Assembly (NCBI GenBank): GCA_018971765.1
Contig: JAGXAA010000013.1
Span: forward strand, 1-17,248
Length of the DNA: 17,248 bases
DNA from: Patescibacteria group bacterium
GTDB taxonomy: Bacteria; Patescibacteriota; Minisyncoccia; Phycocordibacterales; GWA1-40-21
Direction: 5' to 3'
Below the pieces are notes generated by a model. That model made no database searches, was not told the DNA's origin, and was given only the letters and a program-made list of their open reading frames with translations. Below are positions 6,795 to 14,744 of the stretch, piece after piece. The number at the start of each line of letters is the position of its first letter. Position 1 is the first letter of the stretch. A program made the position numbers and the translations under genes.

Positions 6795-7580
6795 ATGAAA
6801 GAAGACAATAAAGAATTATTGGAGGTCATACGCCGATGCGGTTTGGACGAATCGGAAGCTAAAGTTTATTTAGCCCTTCTCACTCTCGGTAACGGGACGG
6901 TTCATCAAGTCGCGAAAGAATCCGGACTTAACAGAACTTCCAGCTATGCCGTAATTGAAAGGTTGAAAAGAAAAGGCTTTATAAGCAACATAAAAAAAGT
7001 CGGCAAAATATATTTAAGTCCAATCAATCCTCAGAGGTTTCTTCAAATTCAAAAAGAAAATTACGCGAATCTGGAAAGACATATTGATGACCTTAATTAT
7101 TTATTTACTATTGCTCAAAAATCTCCGGGTGTCCGATTTTATGAAGGCAAGGAAGGATTGAAAACCGTTCTTGAAATGATAATCGAAGAGGCTGAAGAGA
7201 TTTCCATCTACGGAGACGGCGACGCGTTTAAACATTCAATACCGGGCTGGTCGGAGTACTATTCCGGAAAGCGCGCCGCGCGTAACATCAAATCCAGATT
7301 GCTTCTCAGAGGTACTTCTGATGCGATTGAGACTGTCAGAAAATTGAGAAGAAATCCAAGCGTTAAAAACAAGCTTTCCAAGATAAGAGTCTTGCCGGAA
7401 GGGTATAATATCGTCGGCGGATTTGATGTCTACAATGAAAAAGTCATCTTTTATTCTTTTAGCGGAAATAACACGGCGGTCGTGGTTGAAAGTGCCATCA
7501 TAAGCGCGATGATGCTTTCAATATTCAATATGCTTTGGGATATGGCGGAGGTGTATGACAAAACCTTATTAAATCATTGA
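6795..7580 (+). CDS. TrmB-like HTH transcriptional regulator
   Basis: 261 residues. The N-terminal 75 residues form a winged helix-turn-helix of the TrmB type: CGLDESEAKVYLALL, then a recognition helix in VAKESGLNRTSSYAVIERL, and a wing (KGFISNIKKVGKIYLSPI). A short coiled region (about 76-105) follows, then a C-terminal domain beginning RFYEGKEGLKTVLEMI, as in other TrmB-like proteins from archaea and CPR bacteria. TrmB members sense sugars or other small molecules; no ligand or target can be read from this sequence. It starts 30 bases after uvrB with no SD and may be co-transcribed with it. It ends in TGA before a strong terminator. Confidence 0.8.
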   Translation: MKEDNKELLEVIRRCGLDESEAKVYLALLTLGNGTVHQVAKESGLNRTSSYAVIERLKRKGFISNIKKVGKIYLSPINPQRFLQIQKENYANLERHIDDLNYLFTIAQKSPGVRFYEGKEGLKTVLEMIIEEAEEISIYGDGDAFKHSIPGWSEYYSGKRAARNIKSRLLLRGTSDAIETVRKLRRNPSVKNKLSKIRVLPEGYNIVGGFDVYNEKVIFYSFSGNNTAVVVESAIISAMMLSIFNMLWDMAEVYDKTLLNH

Positions 7581-7583
7581 AGA

Positions 7584-7607
7584 TTTTGTCGGTAGACGAC
7601 GACAAAA
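7584..7607 (+). other. 8-bp hairpin after TrmB-like gene
   Basis: TTTTGTCG (7584-7591) and CGACAAAA (7600-7607) form a perfect stem with an 8-base loop, 3 bases past the stop. No T tract follows. It may protect the mRNA 3' end ahead of the terminator at 7661-7693. Confidence 0.35.
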
Positions 7608-7660
7608 ATATCCTTAAACAAAAAGGTTTTTTAAGAAAAAAATAAATATTTTTCAAATTT

Positions 7661-7693
7661 TATCACATCGATTTTTCAGATGTGATATTTTTT
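7661..7693 (+). terminator. Rho-independent terminator before mazG
   Basis: TATCACATC (7661-7669) pairs with GATGTGATA (7679-7687) over 9 bp with a 9-base loop, directly followed by six T residues. It ends 4 bases before the mazG ATG, so mazG-guaB must have a promoter inside or overlapping it. TGATATTTT at 7683-7691 is a weak extended -10 candidate. Confidence 0.75.
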
Positions 7694-7697
7694 ATGT

Positions 7698-8003
7698 ATG
7701 AATTTTGAAGAATTGCAAAAGTGGGTTGAAGAAGATTGGAAACATTCATCGGAGAAAAGACCCGACCGTCATCTTCAACTCCTATATCTTGTTGAAGAGC
7801 TAGGAGAAGTAATGGAGGCGATAAGAATGTTTCAAGGTGATAAAGAACGCAAGAATAATAAATCGGACATTGAAGAAGAGATGGGGGACCTTGTCATCGC
7901 GTTAACGACTATAGCTAATAATTATGGAATCAGTTTGACTAGAGCGATAAGGAGATCCAGAGACAAAATTGTTAAAAGGCACAAATATAAAAAACAAACA
8001 TGA
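7698..8003 (+). CDS. MazG-like nucleotide pyrophosphohydrolase
   Basis: 101 residues, a single all-alpha MazG-type domain. The metal-binding signature is present: EELGE at 33-37 and EEEMGD at 59-64, separated by the usual gap. These enzymes hydrolyse (d)NTPs to monophosphate and pyrophosphate and act as house-cleaning or nucleotide-balance enzymes. A basic C-terminal tail (KRHKYKKQ) follows. The stop overlaps the guaB start (ATGA), so the two are translated together. This suggests a link to purine nucleotide pools, although the substrate cannot be told from sequence. No SD is seen. Confidence 0.85.
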   Translation: MNFEELQKWVEEDWKHSSEKRPDRHLQLLYLVEELGEVMEAIRMFQGDKERKNNKSDIEEEMGDLVIALTTIANNYGISLTRAIRRSRDKIVKRHKYKKQT

Positions 8004-9067
8004 AAAATAATTTTTTAAACAAAATTAATAACGCTGACAAAGCTTATACTTTTGATGATGTATTGCTTAAGCCACTTTTTTCTCATATTGACAGAGAGTC
8101 AATTTCCACTGAAACGGAAATTGCAAAAGGAAAAAAATTCAAAACCCCCTTCATTTCATCGCCGATGGATACTGTAACGAATTCACAAATGGCGATAACT
8201 ATGGGTAAGCTCGGCGGCTTATCAATAATTCATCGCAATATGTCGCTTGAAAGTCAGATTGAGGAAGTCAGAAAAGTTCTTGGCGCAGGATGTGAAGTCG
8301 CTGCCGCTATAGGTCCTCAAGATATAGAATGGGCGAAAAAATTGCATTCTGAAACGGGGATAGAATTGATTGTCATAGATAACGCTCATGCTCACACTGA
8401 AGCGATGATCGAGGCGATAAAAACAATTAAAAGAATTTTTAAATCCGTTATCGTTGGAAATATTGCCACCAAAGAAGCCGTTCAAGGTTTGATTGACGCC
8501 GGCGCCGATGCTATCAAGGTGGGAATAGGCGCGGGTTCAATCTGCACAACCAGAATTACCACAGGCGTAGGAGTGCCTCAATTGTCGGCAATCGCTGAAG
8601 TCGCTGATGAAGCTTCAAAATACAACATACCGGTTATCGCGGACGGCGGAATACGCACAGGGGCGGATGTTGCCAAAGCTTTAGCGGTTGGCGCAAGCTC
8701 TGTTGTTTTAGGAAATGTTCTCGCGGGGACATCTGACACTCCGGGTGAGATAATCACGATAAATAATAAAAAGTATAAAAATTATAGAGGTATGGGATCG
8801 CTTGAGGCAATGAAGATCGGCTCTAAATCTAGATACAATCAGGCGTATCTAAATGTAGACGAATTAGTTCCGGAAGGCGTTGAAGGACTTACTTCGTATA
8901 AGGGCAAGACTGAAGATATCGTTACGCAACTGGCGAGTTATCTAAAAAGCACTTTGTTCTATTGCGGGGCGAAAACAATAAAAGAATTTCAACAAAAATC
9001 CGAATTTGTTTTGATGACGAACGCGGGACTTATCGAAAGCCATCCGCATGATATTTTGCAGAAATGA
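8000..9067 (+). CDS. guaB: IMP dehydrogenase lacking CBS domains
   Basis: 355 residues. It oxidises IMP to XMP with NAD+, the committed step to guanine nucleotides. The TIM-barrel motifs are intact: TFDDVLL (17-23), ISSPMDTVT, the catalytic loop [17 protein letters not shown] with Cys182, the phosphate-binding [30 protein letters not shown], and the mobile-flap Arg278-Tyr279 plus PEGVEG. The flap Arg-Tyr pair and GMGS favour IMP dehydrogenase over GMP reductase. The family is normally about 480 to 500 residues. Here the two CBS domains that would lie between SQIEEVRK (about 92) and [11 protein letters not shown] are simply absent, so ATP/GTP allosteric control through CBS should be lost. It overlaps mazG by 4 bases and ends before a strong terminator. 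Confidence 0.95.
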   Translation: MKNNFLNKINNADKAYTFDDVLLKPLFSHIDRESISTETEIAKGKKFKTPFISSPMDTVTNSQMAITMGKLGGLSIIHRNMSLESQIEEVRKVLGAGCEVAAAIGPQDIEWAKKLHSETGIELIVIDNAHAHTEAMIEAIKTIKRIFKSVIVGNIATKEAVQGLIDAGADAIKVGIGAGSICTTRITTGVGVPQLSAIAEVADEASKYNIPVIADGGIRTGADVAKALAVGASSVVLGNVLAGTSDTPGEIITINNKKYKNYRGMGSLEAMKIGSKSRYNQAYLNVDELVPEGVEGLTSYKGKTEDIVTQLASYLKSTLFYCGAKTIKEFQQKSEFVLMTNAGLIESHPHDILQK

Positions 9068-9101
9068 TTTTTCACACACTGAGACATGAAAGATAAATAA
9101 A

Positions 9102-9147
9102 AAAATCCCGCGTTAAATTTGCTATCGCATTTTTAACGCGGGATTTT
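9102..9147. terminator. Bidirectional Rho-independent terminator
   Basis: A perfect 16-bp stem (9102-9117 with 9132-9147, core ATCCCGCGTTAAA) has a 14-base loop. On the minus strand it is followed by a run of seven T residues; on the plus strand the stem itself ends in TTTT. It separates guaB (plus) from the convergent gene at 9156-9659 (minus) and can serve both. Confidence 0.9.
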
Positions 9148-9155
9148 GGATTACC

Positions 9156-9659
9156 TTACCATAATAAAAATTCCTTCGTTTTTATTTGTTGCGGATATGG
9201 TATTAGTGCGCATTCTTTTAGCGTTAGAGTTAGTTTAAAAGATTTTTGACCCAAAATATGTTGCTTTAATGGGAATAATGTTAAATATCCCAATGGTATT
9301 TGAAATAGATTAGCCATTGATGTGTTACCTTGGATATTCGTAAATGGTATGTTTACAAAAGAACTTAATCCAAAAAGATTAGAACCAAATTTCAGGTCGA
9401 TTTTAAAGAAAAATTCTATTCTTTCAACCCTGAAATACCTAGAAAAATTTACAATCGTATTATCGAGAATAATGCACGATTCGCCTCTCTGTTTTTCGTC
9501 TAGTTCCTTAAATAGTGAAAATTTCTCAAGATTTTCACTAAGAGAAACAGAACCATCATTTGCCACGATCGCGAAGCAAATATCTTTGTATTTTTCTAAA
9601 AACATTTTGACATTCTTACTGTTTTCTTCCATAGCAGACACTATTTCATCTAAATTCAT
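9156..9659 (-). CDS. Hypothetical protein of unknown family
   Basis: 167 residues that I do not recognise. The reading frame is supported by a consensus SD (AGGAGG at 9672-9667, 7 bases before ATG 9659) and by the terminator just past its stop. The N-terminal 30 residues look helical (MNLDEIVSAMEENSKNVKMFLEKY). A segment ICFAIVANDGSVSLSENLEKF resembles the start of a small alpha/beta sensor-like domain. The rest is rich in Phe, Leu and Ile with no catalytic motif, no transmembrane segment and no signal peptide. The gene is AT-rich compared with guaB and the uvr genes and lies in the accessory island before uvrA. The opposite-strand frame in this region is treated as a shadow. Confidence 0.6.
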   Translation of the reverse strand: MNLDEIVSAMEENSKNVKMFLEKYKDICFAIVANDGSVSLSENLEKFSLFKELDEKQRGESCIILDNTIVNFSRYFRVERIEFFFKIDLKFGSNLFGLSSFVNIPFTNIQGNTSMANLFQIPLGYLTLFPLKQHILGQKSFKLTLTLKECALIPYPQQIKTKEFLLW

Positions 9660-9702
9660 TTGCTATCCTCCTAATATTAAATTTTTTAAGAGCTATGTTT
9701 CT

Positions 9703-9710
9703 ATTATAAT
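9703..9710. promoter_or_regulatory. Overlapping divergent -10 boxes
   Basis: ATTATAAT contains TATAAT on the plus strand (9705-9710) and on the minus strand (reading 9708-9703). It lies between the two divergent genes starting at 9659 (minus) and 9808 (plus). Neither has a good -35 box. If both are used, the two genes would compete for polymerase. Confidence 0.4.
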
Positions 9711-9807
9711 TCCTATCATTTGTTTGCCACAATGTCAATCATTCATTTGTTAGGTACATTCAAAGTCCCATAGCTTTTTTGTTCATATATTCTAATATGT
9801 GCGTATT

Positions 9808-10443
9808 ATGATGGAAATGAATTTGCCGAAAATTAGAATAAAATATAACAGATTTTTGGATCCGATTTTTACTTTTTATTGCAAAAACAATCCAGAATTA
9901 AAAAAACAAGGTTGGAATGATTGGATTCCGCCTGAGAAAGAAAAGGTTTTAGAGAGAGTGAAAAACTACAATGAAGAATGGATTAAATATGAAAATAAAA
10001 TACTTTCTAAAATTTGTGAAATCTTAGGTCTCAATTTCGAGAGAAATATAATAGATGTGCATATTGTAAGTGGCAATCCTAGACAGTTTAGCAATCCAAT
10101 TATAATAAAAAGCGGATTTAGCCCGGATGAATTTGTTGACGTGTTGACTCACGAGCTTCTTCATGTGCTATTCCAAGACAATATTGACATATTCCCGATA
10201 AAAATTTTAAATGAAATGTTTCAAGATGAATCAAAAACCACAAAGAATCATATAATAACTCATGCCGTGCTTAAATTTTTATATCTGGATATACTAAAGG
10301 ACAGAGAAAGATTAGAAAGAAATATCTTAAATTCGAAAAAACATAACTCTTCTGACTATACCAGAGCTTGGGAAATTGTTGAAGAAAAAGGGTATCGTGA
10401 GGTAATTGATGATCTAAAAAAAAGATACCATTCTCTTATATAA
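9808..10443 (+). CDS. HExxH zinc metallopeptidase-like protein
   Basis: 211 residues from ATG 9808; GTG 9799 would add three, and no SD helps to choose. The core is DVLTHELLHVLF, with HExxH at 115-119 and the hydrophobic pattern expected of a zincin helix. Two further histidines (148 and 152, in NHIITHAVLKFLY) lie about 30 residues downstream and could supply the third zinc ligand. The preceding VHIVSG-NPIIIKSGF-DEFVDV segment resembles the edge strand ahead of the zincin helix. There is no signal peptide or membrane segment, so it is probably cytoplasmic. The family is not recognised; it may equally be a zinc-binding protein without proteolysis. Its last codons lie inside the terminator of the convergent small gene. 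Base composition is AT-rich like its neighbour at 9156. Confidence 0.6.
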   Translation: MMEMNLPKIRIKYNRFLDPIFTFYCKNNPELKKQGWNDWIPPEKEKVLERVKNYNEEWIKYENKILSKICEILGLNFERNIIDVHIVSGNPRQFSNPIIIKSGFSPDEFVDVLTHELLHVLFQDNIDIFPIKILNEMFQDESKTTKNHIITHAVLKFLYLDILKDRERLERNILNSKKHNSSDYTRAWEIVEEKGYREVIDDLKKRYHSLI

Positions 10444-10455
10444 GAGAATGGTATC
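10416..10455 (-). terminator. Rho-independent terminator of the acidic-peptide gene
   Basis: GATACCATTCTCTTA (10424-10438) and TAAGAGAATGGTATC (10441-10455) form a 15-bp perfect stem with a minimal loop. On the minus strand the stem is followed by eight T residues (10423-10416). On the plus strand no T tract follows. It is therefore oriented to end the minus-strand transcript and also covers the stop codon of the convergent metallopeptidase-like gene. Confidence 0.85.
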
Positions 10456-10469
10456 GGTATTGCTTAACA

Positions 10470-10491
10470 GTTAACTTGCGGTTAACCTGCG
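10470..10491. repeat. Tandem 11-bp direct repeat
   Basis: GTTAACTTGCG (10470-10480) is followed directly by GTTAACCTGCG (10481-10491), one mismatch. It covers the stop codon of the small peptide gene and the bases just past it. It could be a small duplication or a binding site. Confidence 0.5.
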
Positions 10492-10607
10492 TCCGTATCC
10501 GGAGAATCGGCATCAGAACCTTCGCTGTAATCTCCGTGTTCACAACCGTCATTATCTCCGTCATCATCCGGTCCGTTAAGCAAAATCTCTTCAAATTCGG
10601 CAGTCAT
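10482..10607 (-). CDS. Small very acidic peptide, 41 aa, unknown function
   Basis: Starts at ATG 10607 and ends at TAA 10484-10482. The SD, AAGGGGGTGAT, pairs with the 16S anti-SD over 11 bases with one G-U wobble. Its G run ends 8 bases before ATG 10607, which favours this start over the ATG at 10613. A promoter candidate lies upstream and an intrinsic terminator follows. The N-terminus MTAEFEEILLNG could be a short amphipathic leader. The rest is Asp, Gly and Ser rich, with one Cys and one His (GDNDGCEHGDY) and a DxDxDG-like pattern suggestive of calcium binding. Fifteen of 41 residues are acidic and there is no Lys or Arg. It may be a modified-peptide precursor, a metal-binding peptide or an inhibitor; none of these is proven. 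Confidence 0.65.
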   Translation of the reverse strand: MTAEFEEILLNGPDDDGDNDGCEHGDYSEGSDADSPDTDAG

Positions 10608-10705
10608 TGGCATCACCCCCTTTCAAGGTTTCAAAATAGCTGAAATAGAATACAAATGTCTTTTTCTATCTATCAAGCTAACATTCGGTATTTTTTCGTC
10701 AATCT

Positions 10706-10734
10706 ATTGTATTTTTGACATTTTTATGTTGCAA
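10706..10734 (-). promoter_or_regulatory. Sigma70-type promoter for the acidic-peptide gene
   Basis: On the minus strand TTGCAA (10734-10729), a 17-base spacer and TACAAT (10711-10706) match the consensus at 4 and 5 of 6 positions. The transcript would begin near 10699, giving a leader of roughly 90 bases. A TTGACA on the plus strand (10715-10720) lies in the same stretch, but I found no properly spaced -10 for uvrA. Confidence 0.5.
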
Positions 10735-10757
10735 TTAAAAAAATTATCTGAAAACTT

Positions 10758-13337
10758 ATGGAAAAGAAAGATGACAAAATCATAGTTAAGGGAGCGAGGA
10801 CGCATAATTTGAAGAACATTACGGTGGAGATGCCCCGTAATAAGATGGTGGTTTTTACGGGGCTTTCCGGTTCGGGGAAGTCGTCGCTTGCGTTTGATAC
10901 TATTTTTGCCGAGGGACAGCGCCGATACGTGGAATCGCTTTCTTCCTACGCGCGTCAATTCATCCGCCAGATGCAGAAGCCGGATGTGGACGAAATCATC
11001 GGGCTCTCGCCGGCAATTTCAATAGACCAGAAATCAAGGTCCAACAATCCGCGTTCAACCGTGGCGACCATAACGGAAATATACGATTATCTCCGCGTGC
11101 TTTACGCCCGCATCGGCCTGCCGCATTGCCTCATCTGCGACAGGGAAATCAAAAAATTATCCAATGAAGAAATTTTGGAAACAATCATTGAAACCGTATC
11201 GTCAATTGACCTTTCTAAAAAAAGCAAAAAAGTGATGGGTGTGGATATTAACGGCGAGAAAATCAAAATTTTCTCGCCTGTCGTCGTGGGTAGAAAGGGT
11301 GAATATTATCAGCTTCTTTACGATTTACTCGCAAAAGGCTACGAGACGGTGATGATTGACGGGCAGGTCAAAAAACTTCGCGACCAGATAATTCTTACTA
11401 AGACCAAAAAACACAATATTGATGTGTTAGTGGATGAATTTTTTTTGAGCGAGTTTGACTTATCAAAAGAAAATACGCGCGAAAGGCTGTCCGAAGCGAT
11501 CGAGAAAGCGATAGAAGAGTCGGGCGGATTCTTGAAAATCGTAACGGCGGAAAGCGAGAAGATGATGTCGGTGAAATTTATGTGCCCTTACGACGGCTAT
11601 TCGTATCCGGAAGTGGAGCCAAGACTTTTTTCTTTCAACTCGCCTTACGGAGCGTGTTCGGAATGCAAAGGTCTTGGAACGAGACACTTTTTCGGCGAGG
11701 AGTTATGTCCCGTATGCCACGGCGCGCGGCTTCGCGAAGAGGCGCTTCATGTTTTAATCGGCGAGACAAATATAGTGGAGCTTGCGGGGAAATCAATCGC
11801 CGATTGCAAGAAATTTTTTGATACCATCAAGCTCACGGAGCGCGAGAAAAGTATTTCCAAAGTGGTGATGAAAGAAATACAAGCAAGGCTTCAATTTATG
11901 ATAGATGTCGGTATTGAATACTTGTCGCTCGACAGAAGGGCTCATACTCTCTCCGGCGGAGAAGCCCAGAGAATTCGTCTGGCTTCCCAGCTTGGCTCCG
12001 GTCTTGTCGGCGCACTTTATGTCTTGGACGAGCCGACTATCGGACTTCATCCGAGAGACAACGACCGCCTCATAAAAACTTTACTGAATTTGAAGGACAT
12101 CGGCAACACGATTATCGTCGTTGAACACGATGAAGACACGATCTATTCTTCGGATTATATCGTGGACATCGGGCCGGGCGCGGGAGTTCACGGAGGCAAT
12201 GTCGTGGTGTCGGGGTATCTGGATAAACTTTTGACGGAAAAGAAAAATTCGTCGGGTTCGATCACGCTTGATTATCTTAGAAGTGAAAAGCTGATTGATT
12301 TCCCGGAGAAAAGAAGGACATCGGACAAAGGAGAAATCAAAATAAGAGGCGGAAAAATTTTCAATATTAAAAATCTGAACGCGGACATTCCGCTTGGGAA
12401 ACTCGTCTGCGTGACGGGAGTATCCGGCTCGGGCAAATCATCTTTCGTCTATGAAATTTTGCACAAAAATCTTCAAGCTCGTTTGGAAAGAAGATACAGA
12501 ACCGCTGAAATATTTAATTGCAATTCATTTACCGGTTCGGAATATTTAAGCCGCGCGATTTTGATTGACCAATCGCCGATAGGCAGAACTCCACGGTCAA
12601 ATCCGGCGACTTACACCGGCGCTTTCACTTTTATCAGAGATATGTTTGCGACGACGGCGGAAGCGAAAGCGAGAGGTTGGAGAGCCAACAGATTTTCTTT
12701 CAATGTCAAAGGCGGGCGATGCGAAACCTGTCAAGGGAACGGAATGATTGAAGTGGAAATGCATTTCTTGCCGACTGTTTATGTTTCGTGCGATGTTTGC
12801 GGAGGCAAGCGGTTTACCAAAGAAACATTGGAGGTGAAATTCAAGAAGAAAAGCATTTATGACATCTTAAGAATGACGGTGGAGGAAGCGCTGGATTTTT
12901 TTCAAGACATTCCGGCAATTTCCGACAGGTTAAAAAGTTTGAATGATGTCGGACTCGGTTATCTGGAACTGGGACAGTCCGCGACGACGCTCTCCGGCGG
13001 GGAAGCTCAAAGAGTGAAAATCTCCTCAGAACTTTATCGCGCCGGACTTCAGAGGACTATTTATATATTGGACGAGCCGACTATCGGACTTCACTACGAA
13101 GATGTTAAAAAACTGACTGAGATACTTGATAAGCTGGTTCATAAAGGCAATACCGTAGTGGTTATCGAGCACAATATGGACTTGGTCAAAAACGCCGATT
13201 ATATAATAGACTTCGGTCCAGAGGGTGGAAGCGGAGGAGGCGAAATCGTCGCCAAAGGAACGCCGGAAGAAATCGCCAACTCTCCAAAATCCCACACGGC
13301 GAAGTATTTGAAAAAGTCACTACTAAAGAGGGCATAA
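10758..13337 (+). CDS. uvrA: Excinuclease ABC subunit A, compact form
   Basis: 859 residues against about 940 usually. UvrA is the damage-sensing ABC ATPase dimer of nucleotide excision repair and loads UvrB. Both ATPase modules are intact: Walker [10 protein letters not shown] (35-43) and GVSGSGKSS (554-562), signatures LSGGEAQR (398-405 and 745-752), and Walker B YVLDEPT/YILDEPT. The C-terminal zinc finger keeps CETC (655-658) and CDVC (678-681). Two features are odd. The insertion domain that normally separates the CSECKGLG segment (300-307) from the CxxCxGxRL segment is gone: only about nine residues (TRHFFGEEL) precede CPVCHGARL at 317. The first zinc site reads CPYD (276-279) where CxxC is expected. 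Start ATG 10758 fits the family N-terminus; no SD is seen. Confidence 0.96.
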   Translation: MEKKDDKIIVKGARTHNLKNITVEMPRNKMVVFTGLSGSGKSSLAFDTIFAEGQRRYVESLSSYARQFIRQMQKPDVDEIIGLSPAISIDQKSRSNNPRSTVATITEIYDYLRVLYARIGLPHCLICDREIKKLSNEEILETIIETVSSIDLSKKSKKVMGVDINGEKIKIFSPVVVGRKGEYYQLLYDLLAKGYETVMIDGQVKKLRDQIILTKTKKHNIDVLVDEFFLSEFDLSKENTRERLSEAIEKAIEESGGFLKIVTAESEKMMSVKFMCPYDGYSYPEVEPRLFSFNSPYGACSECKGLGTRHFFGEELCPVCHGARLREEALHVLIGETNIVELAGKSIADCKKFFDTIKLTEREKSISKVVMKEIQARLQFMIDVGIEYLSLDRRAHTLSGGEAQRIRLASQLGSGLVGALYVLDEPTIGLHPRDNDRLIKTLLNLKDIGNTIIVVEHDEDTIYSSDYIVDIGPGAGVHGGNVVVSGYLDKLLTEKKNSSGSITLDYLRSEKLIDFPEKRRTSDKGEIKIRGGKIFNIKNLNADIPLGKLVCVTGVSGSGKSSFVYEILHKNLQARLERRYRTAEIFNCNSFTGSEYLSRAILIDQSPIGRTPRSNPATYTGAFTFIRDMFATTAEAKARGWRANRFSFNVKGGRCETCQGNGMIEVEMHFLPTVYVSCDVCGGKRFTKETLEVKFKKKSIYDILRMTVEEALDFFQDIPAISDRLKSLNDVGLGYLELGQSATTLSGGEAQRVKISSELYRAGLQRTIYILDEPTIGLHYEDVKKLTEILDKLVHKGNTVVVIEHNMDLVKNADYIIDFGPEGGSGGGEIVAKGTPEEIANSPKSHTAKYLKKSLLKRA

Positions 13338-13339
13338 CT

Positions 13340-13440
13340 ATGAATTACGAAAAGCAAAAATCAGGTCCTCGGGTCGCAAAAGCTATTTGTTTTTAAATGT
13401 TTTTGCTCAACCAGACCTGATTTTTGCTTTTCGTAATTCA
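13340..13440. repeat. 27-bp perfect inverted repeat between uvrA and uvrC
   Basis: 13340-13366 is the exact reverse complement of 13414-13440. Weaker pairing continues into the 47-base interior (CGCAAAA with TTTTGC), so almost the whole 101 bp can fold back. It starts just past the uvrA stop and ends 19 bases before the uvrC ATG. It may act as a terminator or processing site, although no T tract follows the stem. The size and symmetry also suit a miniature inverted-repeat element or an extragenic palindrome. Confidence 0.75.
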
Positions 13441-13444
13441 AAAA

Positions 13445-13450
13445 TATAAA
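13445..13450 (+). promoter_or_regulatory. Possible -10 box of uvrC
   Basis: TATAAA lies 9 bases before ATG 13460. If it is used, transcription would begin at or within a few bases of the ATG, giving a leaderless or nearly leaderless mRNA. The -35 area would fall in the right arm of the 27-bp inverted repeat. Confidence 0.4.
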
Positions 13451-13459
13451 CAATTTGCA

Positions 13460-14728
13460 ATGCCGTTAATTGAACAAATTAAAAAACTTCCCGACTTACC
13501 AGGCGTATATTTATTCAAGAAAGGAAAAGAAATACTTTACATAGGGAAAGCGACTTCGCTTAAAGACCGAGTGAGGAGCTATTTCAGCGATGATTTGATA
13601 AACACAAGAGGGCAATTCATCGTCGATATGGTTCTCAATGCTGACAAGGTTGATTATTTCAAAACAGATTCCGTCTTGGAGGCGCTTATTCTTGAAGCGA
13701 ATCTGATTAAAAAACATCAGCCGAAATACAATACCAAAGAGAAAGACGACAGAAGCTATAATTTTGTTGTGATAACCAAAGAAAATTTTCCACGCGTGAT
13801 GCTCGTTCGCGGAAGAGAGCTTGAGAATTCCGGCGATCGAATTGGCAAATTCAAAATCAAACATAAATTCGGCCCATATCCGAACGGAAGTGCAATCAAA
13901 GAAGGTCTAAAAATCATTAGAAAAATTTTTCCTTTCAGAGACAAATGCGTTCCTTATGAATCTCCATCGCCGGAAAAAGCAATCAAGGCAAAACCGTGCT
14001 TCAACAGGCAGATAGGACTTTGCCCGGGAGTTTGTTCGGGAGAAATATCGAAAATAGAATACGGAGAAACCATCCGCAATATTAAATTTTTTCTGGAAGG
14101 GAAGAAAAAGGCGCTTATGAAAAAACTTGAGAGGGAGATGAAAGGATATGGCAAGAATCTTGAATTTGAAAAAGCCGATAAGATAAAGAAGACACTTTTT
14201 GCTTTAAAGCACATTCAAGATGTCGCTTTGATTAAAAAATCAGAAAAGGAAATAACGGGAATTTATGCCGGAACGCTCGCATTGAGAATGGAAGCTTACG
14301 ATGTCGCCCACATAGGCGGAACAAATATGGTCGGAGGGATAGTCGTTATGGAAAACGGCGAGCTCAAAAAATCGGATTATCGGAAGTTTAAAATAAGAAG
14401 CGTTAAATCTTCCAATGACACCGCGGCTCTAAAAGAAATTTTAGACAGAAGGCTGAAACATAACGAGTGGCAATCGCCAAACATTATTATTTACGACGGC
14501 GGAATCGCTCAGAGGAACGCGGTGGATGAGGTCTTGAAGAAAAATCTGGGAAAAAATCACGGAGTGAAAATTGTCGGGGTGGTGAAAGACGAAAAACACA
14601 AGCCGTTAAAAATAGTCGGCGAAGAAGAAACAATCAAAAGACATAAAAAAGAAATACTTCTCTTAAACGGCGAAGCGCACCGTTTCGCCATCGGCTTTCA
14701 CAGAAGATTGAGGAATAATTTTGTTTAG
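13460..14728 (+). CDS. uvrC: Excinuclease ABC subunit C, lacking C-terminal HhH region
   Basis: 422 residues from ATG 13460, against about 600 in model bacteria. UvrC makes both incisions around a UvrB-marked lesion. Present in order: a GIY-YIG nuclease (LPDLPGVYLF, ILYIGKATSLKDRV with Tyr27 and Arg37, LEALILEANLIKKHQPKYN); a Cys cluster (C180, C188, C192, CFNRQIGLCPGVCSG); a UVR motif for UvrB at about 233-252; and the RNase H-like 5' nuclease (MEAYDVAHIGGTNMVGGIVV with Asp281, IIYDGG with Asp346, EAHRFAIGFHRRLR with His407). The protein then ends where the tandem helix-hairpin-helix DNA-binding region normally begins. ddl follows 31 bases later, so no remnant can be hidden. An upstream in-frame ATG at 13424 lies inside the inverted repeat and was not chosen. 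Confidence 0.93.
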   Translation: MPLIEQIKKLPDLPGVYLFKKGKEILYIGKATSLKDRVRSYFSDDLINTRGQFIVDMVLNADKVDYFKTDSVLEALILEANLIKKHQPKYNTKEKDDRSYNFVVITKENFPRVMLVRGRELENSGDRIGKFKIKHKFGPYPNGSAIKEGLKIIRKIFPFRDKCVPYESPSPEKAIKAKPCFNRQIGLCPGVCSGEISKIEYGETIRNIKFFLEGKKKALMKKLEREMKGYGKNLEFEKADKIKKTLFALKHIQDVALIKKSEKEITGIYAGTLALRMEAYDVAHIGGTNMVGGIVVMENGELKKSDYRKFKIRSVKSSNDTAALKEILDRRLKHNEWQSPNIIIYDGGIAQRNAVDEVLKKNLGKNHGVKIVGVVKDEKHKPLKIVGEEETIKRHKKEILLLNGEAHRFAIGFHRRLRNNFV

Positions 14729-14744
14729 CGCGGGATGGAGTTTG

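Noticed and set aside
8000..9067. GMP reductase instead of IMP dehydrogenase, because of the short CBS-free length
   Set aside because: The Arg-Tyr flap, GMGS and PEGVEG motifs are those of IMP dehydrogenase; GMP reductases have GMSS and lack the flap pair.
9322..9753. A 143-codon plus-strand frame opposite the unknown 167-aa gene
   Set aside because: The minus-strand frame has a consensus SD and a correctly oriented terminator; the plus-strand one has neither and would read through the minus-strand gene's promoter region.
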